Assembly (NCBI GenBank): GCA_030151005.1
Contig: JASLES010000243.1
Location: 1 to 13,109, forward strand
Length of the DNA: 13,109 bases
Direction of reading: 5' to 3'
From: Silvimonas sp.
GTDB taxonomy: Bacteria > Pseudomonadota > Gammaproteobacteria > Burkholderiales > Chitinibacteraceae
This document shows positions 6,822 to 13,109 of the stretch, one piece after another. Position 1 is the stretch's first letter. Each line of letters begins with the position of its first letter. Below the pieces are notes generated by a model. It was given only the letters and a program-made list of their open reading frames with translations. It did not search any database and had not been told where the DNA came from. A program made the translations under genes and the position numbers.

Positions 6822-7835
6822 ATGAAAACCCTGCCTCGCGTGCTCGCCGGCCTGATCGCCCTCTGGGGTGCCGCAGCTTTCGCCGACACCACACTGACTG
6901 TCTACACCGCGCTGGAAGCCGACCAGGTCAAGGCTTATCAGGACAAGTTCGAACAAGAAAACCCAGGCATTCATATCAAATGGGTTCGTGATTCTACTGG
7001 CGTGATTACCGCCAAGTTGCTGGCTGAAAAGAATAATCCGCAAGCCGACGTTGTGATGGGCGTTGCCGCTTCTTCGCTGCTGATTCTGGATAAAGAAGGC
7101 ATGTTGTCGCCGTATTCGCCCAAAGGCGTGGACAAGCTGACCAAGTCCTACGTGGACAGCAAAAACCCGCCGGCCTGGGCTGGTATGGATGTCTGGGGCG
7201 CGACCATCTGTTTCAACACGGTTGAAGCTGCCAAGCAAGGTCTGAAGAAGCCGGAATCCTGGAAAGACCTCTTGAAGCCTGAGTACAAAGGCAAGATCGT
7301 GATGCCGAACCCGGCTTCGTCTGGCACTGGTTACTTTGACGTGTCTGCCTGGTTGAAGATTTTTGGCGAGAAGGGCGGCTGGGAATACATGGATGGTCTG
7401 CATCAGAACATCGCCCAGTACGAGCATTCTGGCTCCAAGCCGTGCAAGCAAGCGGCGACTGGCGAATACCCGATTGGTATCTCGTTTGAATACCGCGCAG
7501 CTGAACTGAAGCGTGATGGCGCCCCGATCGACCTGGTATTCCCGAAAGAAGGCCTGGGTTGGGATCTGGAAGCCACTGGCATCATGAAGGGTACCAAAAA
7601 CCTGGACGCTGCCAAGAAGCTGGCTGACTGGTCTGCATCGCGCTCTGCCAACGAGCTGTACATGAAGAACTTTGCGGTGGTCGCCATCCCGGGCGTTGCC
7701 AAGCCGATCGCCAATATTCCGGCCAACTACGAACAAATGCTGATCAAGCAGGATCTGGGTTGGTCTGCCGCCAACCGTGATCGCATCCTGGCCGAATGGA
7801 CCAAGCGTTACGACAGCAAGTCTGAACCCAAGTAA
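6822..7835 (+). CDS. phnS: 2-aminoethylphosphonate ABC transporter, periplasmic binding protein (PhnS2 type)
   Basis: Periplasmic solute-binding protein of 337 residues that should deliver 2-aminoethylphosphonate to the PhnT/PhnU importer. The signal peptide is clear: MKTLPR, a hydrophobic core, and an AFA-D cleavage site after Ala21. The mature part starts DTTLTVYTALEAD and has the iron/AEP-type binding-protein pattern, including DSTGVITAKLLAEK (57-70) and QADVVMGVAASSL. It resembles the family of putative AEP-binding proteins (PhnS2, also called AepX) rather than the PhnD family. The ribosome site AAGGA lies eight bases before the ATG. It is first in the cluster and is followed by a hairpin that may limit transcription into the later genes, a common way of making binding protein in excess. 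The assignment rests on family resemblance plus the adjacent phnT, phnU, phnW and phnX. Confidence 0.88.
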   Translation: MKTLPRVLAGLIALWGAAAFADTTLTVYTALEADQVKAYQDKFEQENPGIHIKWVRDSTGVITAKLLAEKNNPQADVVMGVAASSLLILDKEGMLSPYSPKGVDKLTKSYVDSKNPPAWAGMDVWGATICFNTVEAAKQGLKKPESWKDLLKPEYKGKIVMPNPASSGTGYFDVSAWLKIFGEKGGWEYMDGLHQNIAQYEHSGSKPCKQAATGEYPIGISFEYRAAELKRDGAPIDLVFPKEGLGWDLEATGIMKGTKNLDAAKKLADWSASRSANELYMKNFAVVAIPGVAKPIANIPANYEQMLIKQDLGWSAANRDRILAEWTKRYDSKSEPK

Positions 7836-7847
7836 TTGAGCGTCAGG

Positions 7848-7892
7848 TGCGGGGAGTGCGTGGCGCTCCCCGCATTGTGTTTCTTCTGTTTT
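7848..7892 (+). terminator. Terminator or attenuator between phnS and phnZ
   Basis: A perfect nine-pair stem, TGCGGGGAG (7848-7856) with CTCCCCGCA (7866-7874), around a nine-base loop, followed by the T-rich TTGTGTTTCTTCTGTTTT. It lies 12 bases after the phnS stop. The T-tract is interrupted and the cluster goes on in the same direction, so partial read-through is the natural reading. Confidence 0.75.
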
Positions 7893-7904
7893 ACCTGGTA
7901 ACAC

Positions 7905-8474
7905 ATGCATATCACCATTGAAGACCTGCAACGCCTGTATACGGCGCAAGGTGCCGCGCAGTATGGCGGCGAAGACGTTTCGCAACTGCAGCACGCGCTG
8001 CAGAGCGCGCATTTTGCGGATGAAGACGGCGCACCAGAGAGTCTGGTGATCGCCGCGCTGCTGCATGACTTCGGCCACATTGTCAGCGGCCAGGCGGATG
8101 AAGACCTCGCCAATGGCATTGATGACCGCCACGAAGCGCTGGGCGTCGCCGCCCTGAAAAACCTGTTCAGCGACGATGTGCTGGCCCCCATTGCCTTGCA
8201 TGTGACGGCCAAGCGCTATCTGTGCGCGATCTCTCCCCAATATCTGCTGACCTTGTCGCAGGCGTCACGCCAGTCTTTGCTGTTGCAAGGCGGCGTGATG
8301 AGCGATGAAGAAGTCACCCGGTTCGAGCGCAATCCGCACCTTGAAAGTGCCATTGCGCTGCGCCGTTACGACGATCTGGCCAAAGTGCCGGACCTGGTCA
8401 CAGCGCCGCTTGACCATTATCTGGACCGCGCCCGCCAGTTGGTGCGTGCCGCAACCCCGCCGGAGGCGCCGTGA
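7905..8474 (+). CDS. phnZ: PhnZ-like HD-domain di-iron oxygenase of the phosphonate cluster
   Basis: A 189-residue HD-domain protein. PhnZ cleaves the C-P bond of (R)-2-amino-1-hydroxyethylphosphonate with O2, giving glycine and phosphate at a mixed-valence di-iron site. All metal ligands expected from that family can be placed: His30, His54-Asp55 (LLHDFGH), His76, His99 (LHVTAKRYL) and Asp156. The substrate-side residues I recall from PhnZ also align: Tyr20, Glu23, His58 and Lys103. The QGGVMSDEE block (128-136) and the YDDLAKVPD block near the C-terminus are typical of the phosphonate-operon HD family. No PhnY hydroxylase is in the window, so the protein may use imported hydroxylated 2-AEP. 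A TmpB-like substrate is also possible. The ATG at 7905 has only a weak ribosome site. Its stop overlaps the phnT start as GTGA, tying it to the transporter. Confidence 0.8.
   Translation: MHITIEDLQRLYTAQGAAQYGGEDVSQLQHALQSAHFADEDGAPESLVIAALLHDFGHIVSGQADEDLANGIDDRHEALGVAALKNLFSDDVLAPIALHVTAKRYLCAISPQYLLTLSQASRQSLLLQGGVMSDEEVTRFERNPHLESAIALRRYDDLAKVPDLVTAPLDHYLDRARQLVRAATPPEAP
8462..8466 (+). promoter_or_regulatory. Ribosome binding site of phnT inside phnZ
   Basis: GGAGG four bases before the GTG at 8471, within the last codons of phnZ. It supports the GTG start and translational coupling across the GTGA overlap. Confidence 0.6.
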
Positions 8475-9610
8475 ACCGCATCCTTGAACAAGCCCTGCAT
8501 CAAGGTGGCCAGACCGTGCATCACGCCGCCCAGCCTGACGCGTTGTCGCTTAATGGCGTACACAAAAGCTTTGGCAGTTTCACCGCCCTGAACGACATCA
8601 ACCTCAGCGTGAAAAAGGGCGAGTTTGTCTGTCTGCTCGGCCCGTCTGGCTGCGGCAAGACCACGCTCTTGCGCATTATTGCCGGGCTGGAAAGCGCCAA
8701 TGCCGGCCAGATTGTCATGCTGGGTCGTGACGTAACGCGCCAGCCGGCTGCCAAGCGTGATTACGGCATCGTCTTTCAGTCTTATGCGCTGTTCCCTAAT
8801 CTGACCGTGGCCGAGAACATTGCCTACGGGCTCAAGGGCCGCCGGCAGGACAAGCAAACGCGCGTGACAGAACTGCTGGCACTGATTGGCTTATCCGGCA
8901 TTGAAGCCAAATATCCGGGCCAGCTTTCTGGTGGTCAGCAACAACGGGTCGCACTGGCCCGTGCGCTGGCGACGTCACCTGGTTTGCTGCTGCTTGATGA
9001 ACCGCTCTCGGCGCTGGACGCCCGCGTGCGCGAGCATCTGCGTCGGGAAATCCGCGCCCTGCAACAGCGCCTGGGTATTACCACCATCATGGTCACGCAT
9101 GATCAGGAAGAAGCCCTGACCATGGCGGACCGGATTGTGGTCATGAACCACGGCCACATCGAACAGATTGGCACCCCGGACGATATCTACGCCATGCCGC
9201 AAAGCCGCTTTGTGGCGGAGTTTGTGGGGCGCGCCAACTGGGTGCCTGGTGTGGTCCAGCCGCACGGCACCGTACGGATCGGCGATACCCAACTGGCGGT
9301 CGACAAACTGCCGCCGTTACTGGATGGCCGGGCCATTACGCTGTTTATCCGCCCGGAAGCCGTGGTCTTGCACGCGCACTGGCAAGGTGGCGAGAACACG
9401 GTGCTGGCGCACTTGGGTGGGGTGGAGTCGTTGGGTGGCTTCTGCCGGATCAGTCTGATTGTGCCGGCCATGAATAATCTGACCCTGATTGCCGATATCA
9501 GCCGCAGTACCCTGGTTACGCTCAATCTGCGGCCAGAACAGCGGGTGCCGGTCTCGCTGCCGCCAGCGGCCCTGCGGGTGTTTACCGATGAAGCGCAGGT
9601 GAAAGCATGA
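8471..9610 (+). CDS. phnT: 2-aminoethylphosphonate ABC transporter ATP-binding subunit
   Basis: Cytosolic ATPase of 379 residues that powers 2-AEP import through PhnU. Motifs in order: Walker A GPSGCGKT (57-64), Q-loop Gln103, signature LSGGQQQ (152-158), Walker B LLLLDEP (172-178), D-loop SALD (180-183) and switch His210. A C-terminal TOBE-like regulatory region runs from about 260 to the end. The long N-terminal lead of some 25 residues before the ABC core and the length fit the PhnT2 family of the AEP system, though general POTRA (spermidine/putrescine/iron) ATPases look similar; the neighbours decide. It starts with GTG in a four-base overlap with phnZ and ends in a four-base ATGA overlap with phnU, so the three genes are surely one translation-coupled unit. 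Confidence 0.9.
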   Translation: MNRILEQALHQGGQTVHHAAQPDALSLNGVHKSFGSFTALNDINLSVKKGEFVCLLGPSGCGKTTLLRIIAGLESANAGQIVMLGRDVTRQPAAKRDYGIVFQSYALFPNLTVAENIAYGLKGRRQDKQTRVTELLALIGLSGIEAKYPGQLSGGQQQRVALARALATSPGLLLLDEPLSALDARVREHLRREIRALQQRLGITTIMVTHDQEEALTMADRIVVMNHGHIEQIGTPDDIYAMPQSRFVAEFVGRANWVPGVVQPHGTVRIGDTQLAVDKLPPLLDGRAITLFIRPEAVVLHAHWQGGENTVLAHLGGVESLGGFCRISLIVPAMNNLTLIADISRSTLVTLNLRPEQRVPVSLPPAALRVFTDEAQVKA

Positions 9611-11310
9611 CCGCCGCACTTCACGCCGTGATGGGCAAAACCGGCACGCGTTTGCCGCAGTCTGGCAGTGATCGCGTTGCTGGCGGGCTCTCCTGGTTAT
9701 CCATGCTGTTCTTGCTGGTGTTTCTGGGTTTGCCACTGGTGGCGATCCTGGGTAAAGCCCTGCAGGACAAAAGCGGTGCCTACGTCGGACTGACCAATTT
9801 TGGTGGCCTGTTTGATGCGCATTTTGCTTACCTGCTGGGCAATAGCGTTACGGTAGCGCTGGCGTCTACGGCGGTTGTGATCCCGCTGGCGTACGGTTTT
9901 GCCGCTGCGCTGATGCGCAGCCAGATGCCGGGTAAGAGCGTGTTTCGCATGCTGGCGCTGATTCCACTGCTGGCACCGTCCCTGTTGCCGGGGATTTCTC
10001 TGGTTTATCTGTTTGGTAATCAGGGCGTGCTGAAAAGCTGGATGGGCGACGCTTCAATTTATGGTCCGATCGGCATCGTGCTGGGCGAGGTGTTCTACAC
10101 CTTTCCGCATGCGCTGATGATTTTGCTGACCGCGTTGTCTTTGGCGGATGCGCGCCTGTATGAAGCCGCCACCTCGCTGGGGGCAGGGCGCGTTCGCCAG
10201 TTCTTGACCGTCACGCTGCCCTCTGTGCGCTATGGACTGATCTCCGCGGCCATGCTGGTTTTCACGCTGGTGATTACGGACTTTGGTGTGCCCAAGATCG
10301 TGGGCGGTCGTTATGACATCCTGGCCGTGGAAATCTACAAGCAGGTCATCGGCCAGCAGCATTTTGGTCTGGGCTCGGTCTACGGTTTATTCCTGTTGCT
10401 GCCCGCCGTGTTGTCCTGGCTGGTAGATGGATTTGTTCAGCGCAAGCAAAAGGCATTGCTCTCTGCCCGCGCCCAGCCACTGCTGCCGCGCCGGCACTGG
10501 CCCTCTGACACGCTGGCAACCCTGTTTTGCGTGCTGGTCTGCGGTTGGTTGATTGGCATGCTGGGCATGTCTGTGGCGGCGGCCTTTATCAAGCAATGGC
10601 CGTACAACCTGGCACCGGGCCTGGCGCATTTTGACTTCGACAATATGGATGGCGGCGGCTGGCTGGCCTGGCGCAATAGCCTGAAGCTGGCGCTGGGTAC
10701 TGCTCTCGTCGGCGGCGTGCTGGTGTTTATGGGCGCGTACTGGGTAGAGAAAACCCGGGCGGGCGCGCTGCCCCGCGCTATCACCCGCTTCCTGGCGGTG
10801 TTGCCTATGGCGGTGCCGGGGATGGTGCTGGGTCTGGGGTACATCTTCTTTTTCAATGCGCCGGGTAATCCGCTCAACGTGTTGTACGGCACGATGACGC
10901 TATTGGTGCTGTGTACCACGGTGCATTACTACAGCACCGCGCATCTGACTGCGGTGACCGCACTCAAGCAACTGGATGGCGAGTTCGAGCACGTTGCCGC
11001 ATCGCTCAAGGTGCCGTTCTGGACCACGTTGCGCCGGGTGACTTTGCCCATCTGCTTACCTGCTGCGCTGGAAATTGCCCGCTATTTCTTTGTGTCTGCC
11101 ATGACCACTGTGTCGGCCGTGATCTTCCTGTACACGCCAGACACCGTGCTCTCTTCCGTGGCGGTGCTGAATATGGACGACGCGGGCGATACCGCTGCGG
11201 CTGCCGCCATGGCGACAGTGGTGGTGGCGACCTCGGCGGTGATCTGCCTGATTTTTGGCGCCGGTTCCTGGCTGGCACTGCGCCGTACCCAAAGGTGGCG
11301 CAGGCACTGA
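9607..11310 (+). CDS. phnU: 2-aminoethylphosphonate ABC transporter permease, two fused permease halves
   Basis: Inner-membrane permease of 567 residues that forms the 2-AEP channel driven by PhnT. It carries two MetI-like permease halves in one chain, about 12 membrane helices in all. The coupling-loop motifs are seen twice: EAATSLGAGRVRQFLTVTLP (186-205) and EHVAASLKVPFWTTLRRVTLP (461-481). A soluble linker at about 277-300 is rich in Lys, Arg and Pro. Because both halves are in one protein, no second permease gene is needed, and none is present. This agrees with the PhnU2 (fused) type rather than the PhnU plus PhnV type. The ATG overlaps the phnT stop. A 192-base gap with a long palindrome then separates it from phnW. 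Confidence 0.9.
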   Translation: MTAALHAVMGKTGTRLPQSGSDRVAGGLSWLSMLFLLVFLGLPLVAILGKALQDKSGAYVGLTNFGGLFDAHFAYLLGNSVTVALASTAVVIPLAYGFAAALMRSQMPGKSVFRMLALIPLLAPSLLPGISLVYLFGNQGVLKSWMGDASIYGPIGIVLGEVFYTFPHALMILLTALSLADARLYEAATSLGAGRVRQFLTVTLPSVRYGLISAAMLVFTLVITDFGVPKIVGGRYDILAVEIYKQVIGQQHFGLGSVYGLFLLLPAVLSWLVDGFVQRKQKALLSARAQPLLPRRHWPSDTLATLFCVLVCGWLIGMLGMSVAAAFIKQWPYNLAPGLAHFDFDNMDGGGWLAWRNSLKLALGTALVGGVLVFMGAYWVEKTRAGALPRAITRFLAVLPMAVPGMVLGLGYIFFFNAPGNPLNVLYGTMTLLVLCTTVHYYSTAHLTAVTALKQLDGEFEHVAASLKVPFWTTLRRVTLPICLPAALEIARYFFVSAMTTVSAVIFLYTPDTVLSSVAVLNMDDAGDTAAAAAMATVVVATSAVICLIFGAGSWLALRRTQRWRRH

Positions 11311-11369
11311 GATTTGAGACCGTCGGCGCTGCGGTGCCGGCTTTGCTGAATAACCCCAATCCACTTCAA

Positions 11370-11467
11370 GCCGCGAATACAAGCCTGGTGGCAAGGCATG
11401 CGAGCGCAGGCAGTACAAGTTGTACGACCAGCGAGCATAACGCAGCCAGCAGGCTTGTATTTGTGGC
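11370..11467. repeat. 98-bp imperfect palindrome between phnU and phnW
   Basis: Symmetrical about 11418.5/11419. The outer arms are GCCGCGAATACAAGCCTG and CAGGCTTGTATTTGTGGC, perfect over 12 pairs (11376-11387 with 11450-11461). The centre is GTACAA-G-TTGTAC (11413-11425). The arms between match partly. It has no T-tract on either side. I recall like sequences as dispersed intergenic repeats in other proteobacteria, but this was not searched. As RNA it would be a very long hairpin and could block transcription, or protect upstream mRNA ends, between the transport and enzyme halves of the cluster. Confidence 0.8.
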
Positions 11468-11476
11468 CTCCAATCA

Positions 11477-11485
11477 TCTAGACGT
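11477..11485. promoter_or_regulatory. Second TCTAGACGT site, upstream of phnW
   Basis: The same nine bases as in the phnS upstream region (6673-6681), 17 bases before the phnW start. The palindrome around it is incomplete here (ATCTAGACGT rather than CGTCTAGACG). So close to the start codon it would act as a repressor site, if it is a site at all. Confidence 0.3.
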
Positions 11486-11502
11486 TCGGAAAAGCTGACG
11501 AT

Positions 11503-12600
11503 ATGCGTGAACCCATCCTCTTGACCCCCGGCCCGCTGACCACGAGCCTGAAAACCAAAACCGCCATGCTCACCGACTGGGGCTCGTGGGATCGCGGCTT
11601 TAATGACCTGACCGCTAGTGTGTGCGCTGATCTGCTGGACATCGTCCATGGGGCAGAAACACACGTGTGCGTGCCGTTGCAAGGCTCCGGCACCTTTGCG
11701 GTAGAAGCCGCCATCGGCACCTTGTTGCCGCGCCACGGCAAGCTGCTGGTGCTGGTCAACGGTGCCTACGGCAAGCGCATGGCGCGGGCGGTGGAGGTCA
11801 TGGGACGGCAGGTCGCCATTCTGGAAAGTGCGGAAGACCAACCCTCTGACCCGCAACAACTGGCAGCGCGCCTGGCGCAAGACCCGGCCATTACGCACGT
11901 GGGCATCATCCATTGTGAAACCAGCACCGGCATTCTTAACCCGCTGGCAGAACTGGCTCAGGTGGTGGCGCGCATGGGCCGCAAACTCATTATCGACAGT
12001 ATGTCGGCCTTTGGTGCCTTGCCGATTGATGCCCGCAGCTTGCCGTTTGATGCACTGATTGCTTCCGCCAACAAATGCCTGGAAGGCGTGCCGGGCATGG
12101 GTTTTGTCATTGCCCGCAAATCTGCGCTGGTAGAAAGCCGCGGTAATAGCCATTCGCTGTCCATGGATTTGCATGACCAATACGTGTACATGCAAAAAAC
12201 CGGCCAGTGGCGCTTTACACCGCCCACGCACGTGATTGCCGCTTTGCGTGCGGCACTGGATCAATACCACGAAGAAGGCGGCCAGCCCGCCCGGCTGGCG
12301 CGCTACACCGCCAACTGCAAAATGCTGGTAGACGGCCTGCGCCGGCTGGAACTCAAGCCATTCCTTGATCCGGCCGTGCAAGCGCCAATCATCGTCACGT
12401 TCCATGCGCCGGCCCATCCGGATTACCACTTCCACTCCCTCTACGAAGCCGTGCGCGAGAAAGGTTTTGTGCTGTATCCGGGCAAGCTCACCCAGGTAGA
12501 GACCTTCCGGGTTGGCTGTATTGGCGCCATTAATGAGGCCGAAATCGGCCAGGCCGTTGCGGCGATTGGCGAAGGATTGCATCAACTGGGCTGGTTGTAA
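11503..12600 (+). CDS. phnW: 2-aminoethylphosphonate--pyruvate transaminase
   Basis: PLP-dependent class V (fold type I) aminotransferase of 365 residues, the normal length. It moves the amino group of 2-AEP to pyruvate, making phosphonoacetaldehyde and alanine in the cytosol. The N-terminal ILLTPGPLTTS block is diagnostic for the family. The PLP-contacting Asp165 is in IIDSMSAFGALPID, and the Schiff-base Lys191 in ASANKCLEGVPGMGF. The phosphonate-binding side includes the QGSGTFAVEAA region (60-70) and a C-terminal Arg in TFRVGCIG. The ATG at 11503 is right for the family although the ribosome site is weak. It follows phnU after 192 bases with a long palindrome, and phnX starts 51 bases after its stop, which makes a phnWX pair. 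Confidence 0.95.
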   Translation: MREPILLTPGPLTTSLKTKTAMLTDWGSWDRGFNDLTASVCADLLDIVHGAETHVCVPLQGSGTFAVEAAIGTLLPRHGKLLVLVNGAYGKRMARAVEVMGRQVAILESAEDQPSDPQQLAARLAQDPAITHVGIIHCETSTGILNPLAELAQVVARMGRKLIIDSMSAFGALPIDARSLPFDALIASANKCLEGVPGMGFVIARKSALVESRGNSHSLSMDLHDQYVYMQKTGQWRFTPPTHVIAALRAALDQYHEEGGQPARLARYTANCKMLVDGLRRLELKPFLDPAVQAPIIVTFHAPAHPDYHFHSLYEAVREKGFVLYPGKLTQVETFRVGCIGAINEAEIGQAVAAIGEGLHQLGWL

Positions 12601-12651
12601 CTCGGGGCGCTGAACCCGCAAACTCTTTTTCAGATTTTTCAGGAACACGTC

Positions 12652-13109
12652 ATGAGCATCGCACAACACATTGAAGCGGTTATTTTCGACTGGGCCGGCA
12701 CCATGGTGGACTTCGGTTCATTTGCCCCGACGCAAGTGCTGGTTGAGGCCTTTGCCGGCTTCAATATTCCGCTGACGCTGGCTGAAGCACGCGGCCCGAT
12801 GGGCGTGGGCAAGTGGCAACACATTGAAGCGCTGGCCAAAGACCCTGCCATTGCCCCGCGCTGGCAAGAGCGCTTTGGCCGCCCCGCCTGCGCTGAAGAT
12901 ATTGATGCGCTTTACGCCGCTTTCATGCCGCTGCAATTGCAACGCGTCGGCCACTATTCGCAAATGATCCCCGGTGCACTGGAACTGGCTGGCTTGCTGC
13001 GTAGCCACGGCATCAAGATCGGCTCCTGCTCGGGTTATCCGCGTCAGGTCATGAACACCTTGCTGCCGATTGCGGCAGAAGCCGGCTACACGCCGGATTG
13101 CGCTATCGC
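12652..13109 (+). CDS. phnX: Phosphonoacetaldehyde hydrolase (phosphonatase), C-terminus beyond window edge
   Basis: HAD-superfamily hydrolase that splits phosphonoacetaldehyde into acetaldehyde and phosphate, using a Schiff-base lysine and an aspartate nucleophile. The first 152 codons are in the window, against a family length of roughly 265-280. Seen: the nucleophile Asp13 in IFDWAGTMVDFG; the cap-domain Schiff-base Lys54 in RGPMGVGKWQHIEAL, at the position of Lys53 in the Bacillus enzyme; and the second HAD motif IGSCSGYPRQVM, where most relatives have a Thr or Ser. CAGGA lies eight bases before the ATG. It follows phnW closely and completes the route from 2-AEP to phosphate. Confidence 0.94.
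   Translation, partial: MSIAQHIEAVIFDWAGTMVDFGSFAPTQVLVEAFAGFNIPLTLAEARGPMGVGKWQHIEALAKDPAIAPRWQERFGRPACAEDIDALYAAFMPLQLQRVGHYSQMIPGALELAGLLRSHGIKIGSCSGYPRQVMNTLLPIAAEAGYTPDCAI

Noticed and set aside
6681..8240. A 519-codon open frame on the minus strand opposite phnS and phnZ
   Set aside because: Shadow of two well-supported genes. It crosses their intergenic terminator and shows no family motif.
11056..12669. A 537-codon open frame on the minus strand opposite phnU and phnW
   Set aside because: Shadow frame. It runs through the 98-bp palindrome and two real genes and has no motif of its own.

Overview
The window looks like a chromosomal stretch of a Gram-negative proteobacterium, most likely a betaproteobacterium. 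The base composition is moderately GC-rich, and the YgiQ and SstT proteins are close to the enterobacterial versions in sequence. Dispersed palindromic repeats and an aminoethylphosphonate (2-AEP) uptake/degradation cluster of a kind common in Beta- and Gammaproteobacteria are also present. A Neisseriales-like host is a guess and was not tested.

Layout. (1) 1-1778, minus strand: the N-terminal two thirds of an AlkB-type membrane di-iron hydroxylase, cut by the left edge, preceded by an SMP-30/gluconolactonase-family lactonase. The gap between them carries several small perfect dyads. (2) 1779-2925: a gene-free, repeat-rich block. It has two copies of a palindromic element in opposite orientation (1960-2060 and 2718-2835). 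Between them lie a CCAAAA-type hexamer array, a second inverted pair of a different short repeat, and a perfect (GCCGTT)14 array. (3) 2870-6492, minus strand: a rho-independent terminator, a YgiQ-family radical SAM protein and the sodium:serine/threonine symporter SstT. (4) 6493-6821: divergent intergenic region. (5) 6822-13109, plus strand: the 2-AEP cluster phnS - terminator - phnZ-like - phnT - phnU - 98-bp palindrome - phnW - phnX (cut by the right edge).

How the cluster should work. PhnS captures 2-AEP in the periplasm and PhnT/PhnU import it. PhnW transaminates it with pyruvate to phosphonoacetaldehyde and alanine, and PhnX hydrolyses that to acetaldehyde and phosphate. Inserted between the binding protein and the ATPase is an HD-domain protein that keeps the residues I recall as important in PhnZ, the mixed-valence di-iron oxygenase that cleaves (R)-2-amino-1-hydroxyethylphosphonate to glycine and phosphate. 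Its usual partner, the hydroxylase PhnY, is not in the window. The cluster therefore pairs a hydrolytic 2-AEP route with the second half of an oxidative route. The likeliest reading is salvage of imported hydroxylated 2-AEP. This lone PhnZ, its GTGA overlap with phnT, the attenuator-like hairpin after phnS, the 98-bp palindrome before phnW and a TCTAGACGT motif shared by both upstream regions are the points most worth following.

All identifications are by reading the translations and recalling family motifs; no database search was run.
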